Source: JBBSQE01 sp038258095 (lineage in GTDB: Bacteria > Actinomycetota > Thermoleophilia > Solirubrobacterales > 70-9). Taken from it: a stretch of 11,715 bases of DNA. The translations under genes and the position numbers were made by a program. The stretch is from positions 1 through 11,715 of the forward strand of contig JBBSQE010000091.1 of NCBI GenBank assembly GCA_038258095.1. The letters run 5' to 3'. The notes beneath the pieces are model-generated. The model was not told where the DNA came from. It searched no databases and saw only the letters and a list, made by a program, of their open reading frames with translations. This document shows, piece by piece, positions 1 through 5,879 of this stretch (the first letter of the stretch is position 1; each line of letters starts with the position of its first letter).

Positions 1-2
1 AG

Positions 3-122
3 ACGATGGCCGGCCTCGCCCAGCGGGTCGCGCAGCGACTCCTCGCGCTCACCCTCGGCATGTTCATCAACGCCCAGACTGGGCGGCCACTTCGCTCCCT
101 GGTCGCCTTTGACGGTCGTTAG
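3..122 (+). CDS. C-terminal end of a probable IS transposase (partial at left edge)
   Basis: An open frame enters from the left edge (codons in phase from base 3) and stops at TAG 120-122. The 39 visible residues include MAGLAQRVAQRLLALTLGMF and end in GRPLRSLVAFDGR. This resembles the C-terminal tail of DDE transposases found in actinobacterial insertion sequences: a basic, Leu-rich helix followed by an 'N..GRP.RSLV.YD' tail. IS982-type elements are the closest match I can recall, but the family call is from memory and the catalytic residues lie outside the window. The gene converges on ychF, whose stop is about 90 bases downstream. Whether the element is intact or a remnant cannot be seen here. 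It could alternatively be the end of an unrelated Arg/Leu-rich protein. Confidence 0.5.
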   Translation, partial: TMAGLAQRVAQRLLALTLGMFINAQTGRPLRSLVAFDGR

Positions 123-177
123 ACCCACATCAGGCCTCTAGCTGACGGGGTGTCGCCTTGTTGTGTCTATAGACCCA
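120..177. repeat. Directly repeated TAGACCCA and palindrome GTCTATAGAC beyond the transposase end
   Basis: TAGACCCA occurs at 120-127, including the transposase stop codon, and again at 170-177. The second copy is partly covered by a perfect 10-bp palindrome, GTCTATAGAC, at 165-174. This AT-richer patch between the transposase and the ychF stop is where the right end of an insertion sequence would lie. One copy may therefore belong to a terminal repeat or target-site duplication. The left end is outside the window, so this cannot be confirmed. Confidence 0.3.
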
Positions 178-213
178 ACTTCCAGCACCCCTGCGGTTTG
201 CGAGCCGGGGGCC

Positions 214-1290
214 TCAGACCTTGATCGTCACCACGTCGCCGTCGGCGACCACATACTCGCGGCCCTCGATGCGCAACAGGCCCCTGTCGCGCGCGGGTGC
301 GTAGCCGCCCAGCTCCACCAACTCCTCCCAGCCGACGACCTCGGCCTTGATGAACGCCTCCTGGATCTCGCCGTGGATCCTCCCGGCTGCCTCCCAGACG
401 CTGGCGCCACGGCGCAGGGGCCGGGCAACGGCCTCGTTGTCCTCACCCGCCGTGTAGAAGGTCAGGAGGCCGAGCAGGCCATAGGCGCCGCTGACGAGGC
501 GCTCCAGGCCAGACTCATGCGCGCCGTAGGACTCACGCATCTCGGCCGCCTCCTCGGGGTCAAGGTCGGCAAGCTCACCCTCGATGCGAGCGCTGACCGC
601 GACCGCGCCGGCTCCGATCGCCACGGCGTGGTCGGCGACGACCTCCGGGACCTCGGTGTCCCCCTCGTCGACGTTCGCCACGTAAAGAATCGGCTTCGAG
701 GTAAGAGCCCCGAGCTGGCGGGCGGCGGCGGGCGCGGCGGCGGGCACCGGGACCGTCCGTGCGGGCTTGCCCTCGGCGACGGCGTCGCGGACCCGCTCGA
801 GCCAGTCGCGCTCGGCGATCGCCTCGGGATCGCCCGACTTCGCCTGCTTCGTGACCCGGTCGAGGCGGCGCTCGGCCTGCTCGAAGTCGGCGAGGAGCAG
901 CTCGGTCTCGATCGTCTCGATGTCGCGCAGGGGGTCGACGCTGCCATCGGGATGCGGGACCCCCGAGTCGAGGCCGTGGGTGCGGACCACGTGGCAGATC
1001 GCGTCGGTCTCACGGATCGAGGCGAGGAACTTGTTACCGAGCCCCTCCCCCTCGGCCGCGCCCTTGACGAGCCCGGCGATGTCGTGGAAGGCGATCGTCG
1101 CCGGCACCAGCTTGTTGCTCTTCACGGTCCCGGCGATCGCCACCAGCCGCTCGTCGGGCACCTCGGCGATCGCGACGTTCGGATCGATCGTCGTGAACGG
1201 GTAGTCCCCGGTCTGTGCCCCGCCCTGCGTCAGGGCGTTGAAGAGTGTCGACTTCCCGGCATTGGGAAGCCCGACGATTCCGACCTTCAT
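214..1290 (-). CDS. ychF: Redox-regulated ATPase/GTPase YchF (Obg family)
   Basis: YchF (EngD/OLA1 group) is a cytoplasmic, ribosome-associated P-loop NTPase of the TRAFAC class that prefers ATP in characterised members; it is linked to translation and oxidative-stress responses. The 358 residues are close to the usual ~363. The P-loop is GLPNAGKST (7-15), G3 is DIAG (70-73) within HDIAGLVKGA, and the G4-equivalent is the YchF-type NxxE (N206, E209) rather than NKxD, which explains the ATP preference. A helical insert follows (about 120-195). The C-terminal TGS-like domain runs from FYTAGE (about 278) to the end. The ATG overlaps the stop of the upstream PAP2 gene (ATGA), so translation is probably coupled; no strong ribosome binding site is visible. 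It is the last gene of the kinase-PAP2-ychF unit, with no clear T-tract terminator after it. Confidence 0.96.
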   Translation of the reverse strand: MKVGIVGLPNAGKSTLFNALTQGGAQTGDYPFTTIDPNVAIAEVPDERLVAIAGTVKSNKLVPATIAFHDIAGLVKGAAEGEGLGNKFLASIRETDAICHVVRTHGLDSGVPHPDGSVDPLRDIETIETELLLADFEQAERRLDRVTKQAKSGDPEAIAERDWLERVRDAVAEGKPARTVPVPAAAPAAARQLGALTSKPILYVANVDEGDTEVPEVVADHAVAIGAGAVAVSARIEGELADLDPEEAAEMRESYGAHESGLERLVSGAYGLLGLLTFYTAGEDNEAVARPLRRGASVWEAAGRIHGEIQEAFIKAEVVGWEELVELGGYAPARDRGLLRIEGREYVVADGDVVTIKV

Positions 1291-1949
1291 TGGGCAGCTT
1301 CGGTTGGGGGCGGCTCGGCCTCGGGCAACGGCATCTCGCCGGTGTCAGGATCGCCGCTCGGGGTCATCTTCGGGTCATCCAGGAACGGGACCAGGCGGCC
1401 GAGGATCGCGCCGAGCGTCGCTCCCGCCAGGACGTCGGAGGGGTAGTGCATCCCGAGGTAGGGGCGGCCGACGCAGACGAGGCCGGCGAGAACGTGGGCC
1501 GGGAACTTGGCGCGCGGCTCGACCCGGCCGATCGCCACGGCGGCGGCGAACGATGAAGTTGCGTGAGCCGAGGGGAAGGAGAGCTTGCTCGGCGCCTTGG
1601 CGAGAGCCGGGTGCTCGGTGATGACCGGTCGCTGGCGGCCGACCGCGCGCTTCACGGCGAAGTTGAGAACGATCGCGGCCGGGGCGACGCCGGCGGCGCC
1701 GATCCAACGCATCCTGCGCTCTGGATCGGCGGCGGCGCCGACGGTCGCCGCTGCGAACCAGACGGCCCCGTACTCCCCGGCCAGACCAAGGACCTTCATC
1801 GGCTCCTCGATCACCGGCTTGTGGCCCTTGGTGCGCAGGAAACGCAGCGCGGACTGATCCAAGGCGCCGAGCGCCCGCAGCGGCACATTGCCCCGCGAGA
1901 TCCACAGGGCGCGGCGGGTCTGCTTCTGCTTGCGGAGCCGATTCAGCAT
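1287..1949 (-). CDS. PAP2-family membrane phosphatase
   Basis: This is a type 2 phosphatidic-acid-phosphatase-like enzyme of 220 residues. The family dephosphorylates lipid phosphates or isoprenyl phosphates at the membrane. All three catalytic motifs are present: KX6RP (K100 to R107-P108), PSAH (126-129, with S127 and H129), and R162...H168...D172 in the R-x5-H-x3-D motif. H168 is the expected nucleophile. Hydrophobic stretches around 55-73, 84-98, 131-141, 151-161 and 173-186 fit several membrane passes. The N-terminus is strongly basic, and the last 30 residues are Pro/Glu-rich and probably disordered. The gene starts 48 bases after the stop of the lipid kinase gene and overlaps ychF by an ATGA. 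Adjacency to a diacylglycerol-type kinase suggests a phosphatidic acid/diacylglycerol cycle, but an undecaprenyl- or decaprenyl-phosphate substrate is equally possible from sequence. Confidence 0.9.
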   Translation of the reverse strand: MLNRLRKQKQTRRALWISRGNVPLRALGALDQSALRFLRTKGHKPVIEEPMKVLGLAGEYGAVWFAAATVGAAADPERRMRWIGAAGVAPAAIVLNFAVKRAVGRQRPVITEHPALAKAPSKLSFPSAHATSSFAAAVAIGRVEPRAKFPAHVLAGLVCVGRPYLGMHYPSDVLAGATLGAILGRLVPFLDDPKMTPSGDPDTGEMPLPEAEPPPTEAAQ

Positions 1950-1997
1950 CCGCGGCAGCTTACGGACGCGGCAGCACCCGCACCGTCCGCCGCCGGA

Positions 1998-2870
1998 TCA
2001 ACTGACGACCAGGTCGAAGGCGTGCGGCTCGATGCCGAACTCCACCATGCCCACGGTGATCACCTCGCCGTCGACGTTGAGCTCAACCTCGCAGCCCGCG
2101 TCGAGGGACACCGCCGAGCATCGCCTGTCGCCCACCTCACGCTGTCGGTCTATCCGGCCCGAGCGGAATCCGTAGGCCCGCCACGCGAGCTTCATTCGCG
2201 CGCCGGCCGGGATCACCACCAGGTCGAGGTCCCCGTCCCGGGGGTCGGCGTCGATCTCGGCGCCACCGCCGAATGCTCCCGAGCAGGCAACGCTCACCTG
2301 CCACGCACCGCCGCGGTGCACCTCGTCGCCATCGCACTCGACCACACAGTCGAGCGGCCGGGCCGAGACTGCAGCACGCACCGCACCGACCGAGTAGGCG
2401 AGGGGCCCGAGCCGCGCCTTCAGCCCCTCCGCCTCGCGGGCGGCCACGGGCGGCAGCCCGGCGCTCGCGACGTTGACGAACGGCCGGTCGCCGACCCGCG
2501 CGAGGTCGTGGGGGCGGGTCGTCTGCCCCCGGACAGCCAGGCGACACGCGTCCTCGATGTCGCCGGGCAGCTCGTGGGAACGGACGAAATCGTTGGCGGT
2601 GCCGGCCGGAATGACCGCAAGCGGGACTCCGTGCCTGCCCGCCGCCGCCGCCGCGGGGGCGATCGAGCCATCGCCGCCCGCGACGACCACGCGGGAAGCT
2701 CCGCTCGCAACGGAGCCGCGGACGGCAGCCTCCGCCTCCGGCGCGGTCAGGGAGCAGTCGAGGAGCGTGACATCGGCACCCTCGGAGCGCAGCAGCCCGG
2801 AGACCTCGTCGCTGTCACCCGACCCGGAGCCGGGGTTGGCGATGAGCGCGAGCGTGGGCCTCGGTTCCAC
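1998..2870 (-). CDS. Diacylglycerol kinase-like lipid kinase (DagK/YegS family)
   Basis: This is a soluble lipid kinase of the DAGK catalytic-domain family, which transfers phosphate from ATP to diacylglycerol or related lipids. The 290 residues match the normal ~300. Motifs are NPGSGSG (12-18), the nucleotide-binding GGDGS (65-69; usually GGDGT, so Ser replaces Thr) and PAGTANDFVR (88-97). The C-terminal beta-sandwich domain carries a Gly-rich turn at about 210-216 and the DGDLDLV segment. The start is GTG at 2870, followed by EPRP; there is no Shine-Dalgarno sequence ahead of it. Instead TAGCCT (2882-2877) ends 6 nt before the GTG, a leaderless arrangement. It is the first gene of the minus-strand unit with PAP2 and ychF and is divergent from the membrane-protein gene. 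Substrate specificity (diacylglycerol, ceramide-like or other) cannot be read from the sequence. Confidence 0.9.
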   Translation of the reverse strand: MEPRPTLALIANPGSGSGDSDEVSGLLRSEGADVTLLDCSLTAPEAEAAVRGSVASGASRVVVAGGDGSIAPAAAAAGRHGVPLAVIPAGTANDFVRSHELPGDIEDACRLAVRGQTTRPHDLARVGDRPFVNVASAGLPPVAAREAEGLKARLGPLAYSVGAVRAAVSARPLDCVVECDGDEVHRGGAWQVSVACSGAFGGGAEIDADPRDGDLDLVVIPAGARMKLAWRAYGFRSGRIDRQREVGDRRCSAVSLDAGCEVELNVDGEVITVGMVEFGIEPHAFDLVVS

Positions 2871-2895
2871 GGTGGGAGGCTATGCGCCCGCCGCT

Positions 2896-2913
2896 CCGGA
2901 CCACGCCGTCCGG
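2896..2913. promoter_or_regulatory. Inverted repeat CCGGAC-N6-GTCCGG in the divergent spacer (possible operator)
   Basis: A perfect 6-bp inverted repeat with a 6-bp spacer (CACGCC) lies in the 64-bp gap between the lipid kinase and membrane-protein starts. It is centred about 34 bases from the kinase GTG and about 30 bases from the membrane-protein GTG. If both transcripts start at or near their GTG codons, it would sit over the -35 region of both. That geometry fits a dimeric regulator controlling both directions. In such GC-rich DNA a 6+6 match can also occur by chance. Confidence 0.35.
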
Positions 2914-2934
2914 CCTGCTCGATGGAATGGCGCC

Positions 2935-4005
2935 GTGACCGATTCCGCGCGCGCCTGCGAGTACGAAGAGCGGTTCAGGCGCGCCGGTCTGCCCCTCTTC
3001 ATCGAGGGCTACTCGGCGGCGAGCGATATCTTCAACCGGGCGGTGCCGCTGCTCGGGCTCGTGTTCTTCCTGGAGATGCTGGGTGCGATCGACCTCCAGT
3101 GGTCGGTCGGCGCGAACCTCGCCGCGGCGTGCGGCGGACTGGCGATCCTGCTCCTCGGCATCTCGATCTCGAACCGGGCACGTGGCCGTCCTGCCCGCTC
3201 CGTTCCGCAGACCGTCGGGTGGGCGGAGCTCTCCGGCTTCGTCCTGCTGCCGGCGGTCATCCCGGTCATCTTCGGCGGACAGTGGCGCAGCGGTCTCGTC
3301 ACCGGGGCCGCCAATCTGCTGCTCCTGGGGCTGATACTCGCCGTGGTCGGCTTCGGACTGCTGTCGATCCTGCGATGGGCAGGCGCACGCCTGGTCTCGC
3401 AGCTCGCCTCGTCGCTGGAGCTGATCACCAAGGCCCTGCCACTGCTGATGATTTTCTCGATCGTCCTCTTCCTGACGACCGAGATGTGGCAGGTCTTCAC
3501 CGAGGTCGACGGCGTCTCGCTGGCTATCCTCGGCGGGCTCTTCGTCGGCCTCGGGACGATCTTTCTGGTTGCGCGGCTTCCGGTCGAGGTGCGCGCGCTC
3601 GAGAAGGAGGTCGACGCGGAGGGCCCTGAGCTGAAGAGCCGCCAGCGCTTCAACGTCGGCCTGGTCCTGTTCGTGAGCCAGTCGCTTCAGGTCCTCCTCG
3701 TCAGCCTCAGTATCGGCATCTTCTTCATGGCCCTCGGGCTGCTGATGGTCGACTCGCAGATCCTCGAGAGCTGGATCGGCTCGGGGGGCGATGTCATTCT
3801 CAGCTTCGATATCGGCGGGCGGGAGGCGATCCTGACGACCGAGCTGCTCCGCGTCTCCGCCGCGATCGCCGCCTTCACCGGCCTCTACTTCACGATCTCG
3901 ATGCTGACCGACGACGTGTATCGGCGGGAGTTTCTCGAGGAGCTGACGAGCGAGATGAGGCAGACGTTCGAGGAACGTGTGGAGTACCTGCGGCTGCGCG
4001 CATGA
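2935..4005 (+). CDS. Conserved multi-pass membrane protein of unknown function
   Basis: I recognise the general look of a conserved actinobacterial integral membrane protein but know no function. From GTG 2935 it has 356 residues. This start was chosen because the open frame upstream runs antisense over the lipid kinase, while membrane-protein sequence begins directly after it. After a ~35-residue soluble N-terminus come hydrophobic segments at about 37-53, 59-79, 97-116, 121-146, 166-182, 196-213, 241-272 and 303-322, so roughly seven or eight passes. A charged loop (214-240) separates the two halves, and the C-terminal ~30 residues form a charged, probably cytoplasmic helix. No transporter or enzyme motif is visible. 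It overlaps the downstream BtrH-like gene by ATGA, so the two products are made together. TGGAAT ends 6 nt before the GTG and could be a -10 element for a leaderless message; no good ribosome binding site is seen. Confidence 0.8.
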   Translation: MTDSARACEYEERFRRAGLPLFIEGYSAASDIFNRAVPLLGLVFFLEMLGAIDLQWSVGANLAAACGGLAILLLGISISNRARGRPARSVPQTVGWAELSGFVLLPAVIPVIFGGQWRSGLVTGAANLLLLGLILAVVGFGLLSILRWAGARLVSQLASSLELITKALPLLMIFSIVLFLTTEMWQVFTEVDGVSLAILGGLFVGLGTIFLVARLPVEVRALEKEVDAEGPELKSRQRFNVGLVLFVSQSLQVLLVSLSIGIFFMALGLLMVDSQILESWIGSGGDVILSFDIGGREAILTTELLRVSAAIAAFTGLYFTISMLTDDVYRREFLEELTSEMRQTFEERVEYLRLRA

Positions 4006-4979
4006 ACGCCCCCGGCGACCCGGCGACGATGGTTCCCGGGTTCACACACGTGCCCGGGAATCACTGCGGTACGACGGCACTGCGCAACCTGCTGAGCTTC
4101 GCGGGCGTGGAGATCTCCGAGGAGATGGCGCTCGGGCTCGGTGCGGGCGCCGGCTTCTACTACTTGGAGCTCGACGCATCGCCGACCCGTTGGTTCAACG
4201 GCCGCACGGCGCGCCTCGAGGAGGTGTTTCGCGAGCTGACCGGGGCTCTCGAGATGCGGACCTTCGAGGACGCCGACGCGTCCTGGGCCGCTGCGAAGGC
4301 CGAAATCGACGCCGGCCGTCCGGCGCTTCTACTCACCGACCTCTACCACCTCGACCACTACGGGAACTCCGCGCACTTCCCGGGCCACGCCGTCGTCCTC
4401 GCCGGATACGACGGCAAGAGCGCCTTCGTGTCAGACACCGGTTTCGAGGAGCTGCAGGCGACGAGCCTGGAGGGGCTGCGAACGGCCCGGCACGAGCAAC
4501 ATCCCGCCTACCCGCTCGCCGGCCACATGTTCACGGTCGCTGGTGAGATCGACACCGGCCGCCTCCTCTCCGCGTCCGACGCCGCCATCGACCGCGCCGC
4601 TGTGGAGATGCGCAAGCCGCCCTTCGGCGACTACGGAGGGCTCCCGGCGCTCAGACGTCTGGCGGCCGAGGCGGAGAGCTGGCCGGACCTCGCCGAGGAC
4701 TGGCGCTGGTGCGCGCGTTTCGCCTACCAGGTGATCGAGCGCCGCGGCACCGGCGGCGGCAACTTCCGTGCGATGTACTCGCGCTTTCTCGCGGAGGTTG
4801 GGCGCGACGAAGCGGCGGCGCTGGCAGCCAACGCCAGCTCAGCTTGGACGCGGCTCGCGGACGCCTTCGAAGCAGCGAGCGAGCCCGACGCACCCGAGCC
4901 GGAGCTATGGCGCACGATCGGCGAGCGGACGGGAGTGTGCCTCGAAGCCGAGGAACGGCTCTGGGAGGCGCTGGGCTGA
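4002..4979 (+). CDS. BtrH N-terminal domain / DUF4872 protein (papain-like acyltransferase or hydrolase)
   Basis: The 325-residue protein has two parts. Residues 12-165 match the BtrH_N type: GNHCGTTALRNLL with C22, GLGAGAGFYY (45-54), a Leu/Asp-rich strand ending in DLYHLDHYGN (113-122), FPGHAVVLAGYD with H129, and VSDTGF with D145. C22, H129 and D145 are plausible catalytic residues of a papain-like fold. Residues ~175-320 are helical with GTGGGNFRAMY, as in DUF4872. In butirosin synthesis BtrH moves an acyl group from a carrier protein to the aminoglycoside; most relatives are uncharacterised. No carrier protein or antibiotic gene is nearby, so the substrate here is unknown. The ATG at 4002 overlaps the membrane-protein stop (ATGA); ATG 4029 is an alternative start. 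No signal peptide is seen, so it is probably cytoplasmic, possibly working with its membrane partner. Confidence 0.82.
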   Translation: MNAPGDPATMVPGFTHVPGNHCGTTALRNLLSFAGVEISEEMALGLGAGAGFYYLELDASPTRWFNGRTARLEEVFRELTGALEMRTFEDADASWAAAKAEIDAGRPALLLTDLYHLDHYGNSAHFPGHAVVLAGYDGKSAFVSDTGFEELQATSLEGLRTARHEQHPAYPLAGHMFTVAGEIDTGRLLSASDAAIDRAAVEMRKPPFGDYGGLPALRRLAAEAESWPDLAEDWRWCARFAYQVIERRGTGGGNFRAMYSRFLAEVGRDEAAALAANASSAWTRLADAFEAASEPDAPEPELWRTIGERTGVCLEAEERLWEALG

Positions 4980-4982
4980 AGG

Positions 4983-5015
4983 TTTTCCGTGTGGGAAGTA
5001 CGGAAAAGTCCACAC
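4983..5015. repeat. Two interlocking inverted repeats (possible pseudoknot) between convergent genes
   Basis: TTTTCCGT (4983-4990) pairs perfectly with ACGGAAAA (5000-5007) around a 9-nt loop. GTGTGG (4989-4994) pairs with CCACAC (5010-5015). Bases 4991-4994 of the first loop (GTGG) can pair with CCAC at 5010-5013, giving a possible H-type pseudoknot, or the two hairpins can form as alternatives. The element starts 4 bases after the BtrH-like stop. It has no T-run after it in the + direction, so a classical intrinsic terminator is not evident. It may still act as a 3' end or transcript-protecting structure. Confidence 0.5.
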
Positions 5016-5017
5016 CC

Positions 5018-5043
5018 GAGCCCCGAAAGGTCCCGCGGGGCTC
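5018..5043. terminator. GC-rich hairpin at the 3' end of the methyltransferase gene
   Basis: GAGCCCCG (5018-5025) pairs perfectly with CGGGGCTC (5036-5043) around a 10-nt loop. The stem includes two bases of the methyltransferase stop codon (5042-5044, minus strand). In the minus direction the sequence after the hairpin contains CTTTT about 10 bases on, not an immediate T-run. It is best read as a convergent-gene 3'-end structure, possibly a weak or bidirectional terminator. Confidence 0.45.
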
Positions 5044-5704
5044 AGGCCGTGAAGCGGGCGAAGTAGGCGAGCGGGGGGCCCGAGCGCTCTTCAAGCTTCA
5101 GACCCGCCGCCTCGCAGCGCCGCCTGAGGGCCCGGAACGTGGTGAAGTGCGGGTCGCCGAACAGCTCGCCGACGATCAGCCGGCCGCCCGGTCGCAGGAC
5201 GCGCGCGATCTCGCGCAGGGCCGCGTCGCCGTCGGGGATCTCACCGAGCACGGCGGTGAGGACCACGGCGTCCATGCAGTCGTCCTCGTAGGGGAGCGCC
5301 GTCGCGTCTCCGCGGGTCGGGACGACGTTGCCCAGGCCGCGCTCATTGACGGCCCGCATCACGTGATCGAGCATCTCCTGCTGGATGTCGAACAGCTCTA
5401 GGGTTCCCTCGGCGCCGATCCACTCGGCCATGTCGAGGCTGTAATAGCCGGTTCCGACCCCGACCTCGAGCAGGCGCTCTCCGGGCTCGGGGCGCAGAAC
5501 CTCCCGCAGCCGCGTCCTGGTGATGACCGGGTGCGGCGCCTCCACCCAGAAGCGCTGCCCGTAGGGGCATGCCGAGGGGTTCTTGCGCCACCACAGGACA
5601 GCGCCGAGGACCGCGAGGCCCGCGCCGGCGGCGGTGCGGAGCGGCTTGATCGGGCTACTCGCCGCCGAGGCCGAAGCCGACCCGGTGGTCAGGGCTCTCG
5701 ACAC
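5042..5704 (-). CDS. Class I SAM-dependent methyltransferase with possible N-terminal membrane anchor
   Basis: This is a Rossmann-fold methyltransferase of the Methyltransf_11/UbiE-like type, 220 residues from GTG 5704. The SAM-binding motif I is LLEVGVGTGYYS (78-89). The acidic strand-2 end follows at LFDIQQEML. GDATALPYED is motif II-like, and the post-motif RVLRPGGRLIVGELFGDPH is typical. A hydrophobic stretch at about 24-39 followed by WWRKNPSACPYGQRFW suggests a short membrane anchor before the catalytic domain. The start is uncertain. No ATG exists between the upstream ATG 5812 (which would overlap the preceding gene almost fully) and the SAM motif; GTG 5704 overlaps the 74-residue gene by 50 bases and has only a weak AAGG upstream; GTG 5545 would drop the anchor. 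It is the last gene of the five-gene unit. The substrate is unknown. Confidence 0.85.
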   Translation of the reverse strand: MSRALTTGSASASAASSPIKPLRTAAGAGLAVLGAVLWWRKNPSACPYGQRFWVEAPHPVITRTRLREVLRPEPGERLLEVGVGTGYYSLDMAEWIGAEGTLELFDIQQEMLDHVMRAVNERGLGNVVPTRGDATALPYEDDCMDAVVLTAVLGEIPDGDAALREIARVLRPGGRLIVGELFGDPHFTTFRALRRRCEAAGLKLEERSGPPLAYFARFTA

Positions 5705-5879
5705 GGACGAATGCGACCTTGCCGATGTAGAGCGAGAGCTTTCCGTCCTCGGTCTCGAGGTCGTACCAGCCGCCGCTCTCCAAGCGGGAGCGCAGCTCAG
5801 CGAGTGCCTCATCGGTCAGGCGACACTGGATCACCTGCCCGCCCTCGAAGCCGATCTCCACACGCTGCGCATCCGCCAT
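5655..5879 (-). CDS. Small hypothetical protein (74 aa), beta-rich
   Basis: I do not recognise a named family. The 74 residues look like a compact mostly-beta domain with one helix: a strand (RVEIGFEGG), QVIQCRLTDEALAELR as strand plus helix, then GGWYDLETEDGKLSLYI, KVAFVRVES and DHRVGFGLGG. No Cys cluster, signal peptide or membrane segment is visible. ATG 5879 is preferred over TTG 5882 because it directly follows the epimerase stop as TGATG and has a good ribosome binding site. This tight coupling, with normal amino-acid composition, argues it is real. A role as a small binding or regulatory partner of a neighbour is only a guess. Confidence 0.72.
   Translation of the reverse strand: MADAQRVEIGFEGGQVIQCRLTDEALAELRSRLESGGWYDLETEDGKLSLYIGKVAFVRVESPDHRVGFGLGGE

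Noticed and set aside
163..1446. A 427-codon open frame on the + strand opposite ychF
   Set aside because: It is an antisense shadow typical of high-GC DNA; the composition is Arg/Gly/Asp-rich without domains, while the opposite strand encodes a textbook YchF.
2473..2934. N-terminal extension of the membrane protein as far as ATG 2473
   Set aside because: It would run antisense through half of the lipid kinase gene, and the extra sequence has no membrane or domain character. GTG 2935 lies just where the real protein begins.
1563..3629. A 688-codon open frame on the + strand opposite PAP2 and the lipid kinase and running into the membrane-protein gene
   Set aside because: It crosses three well-supported genes in other frames, and the product is low-complexity and Arg-rich with no recognisable motif.
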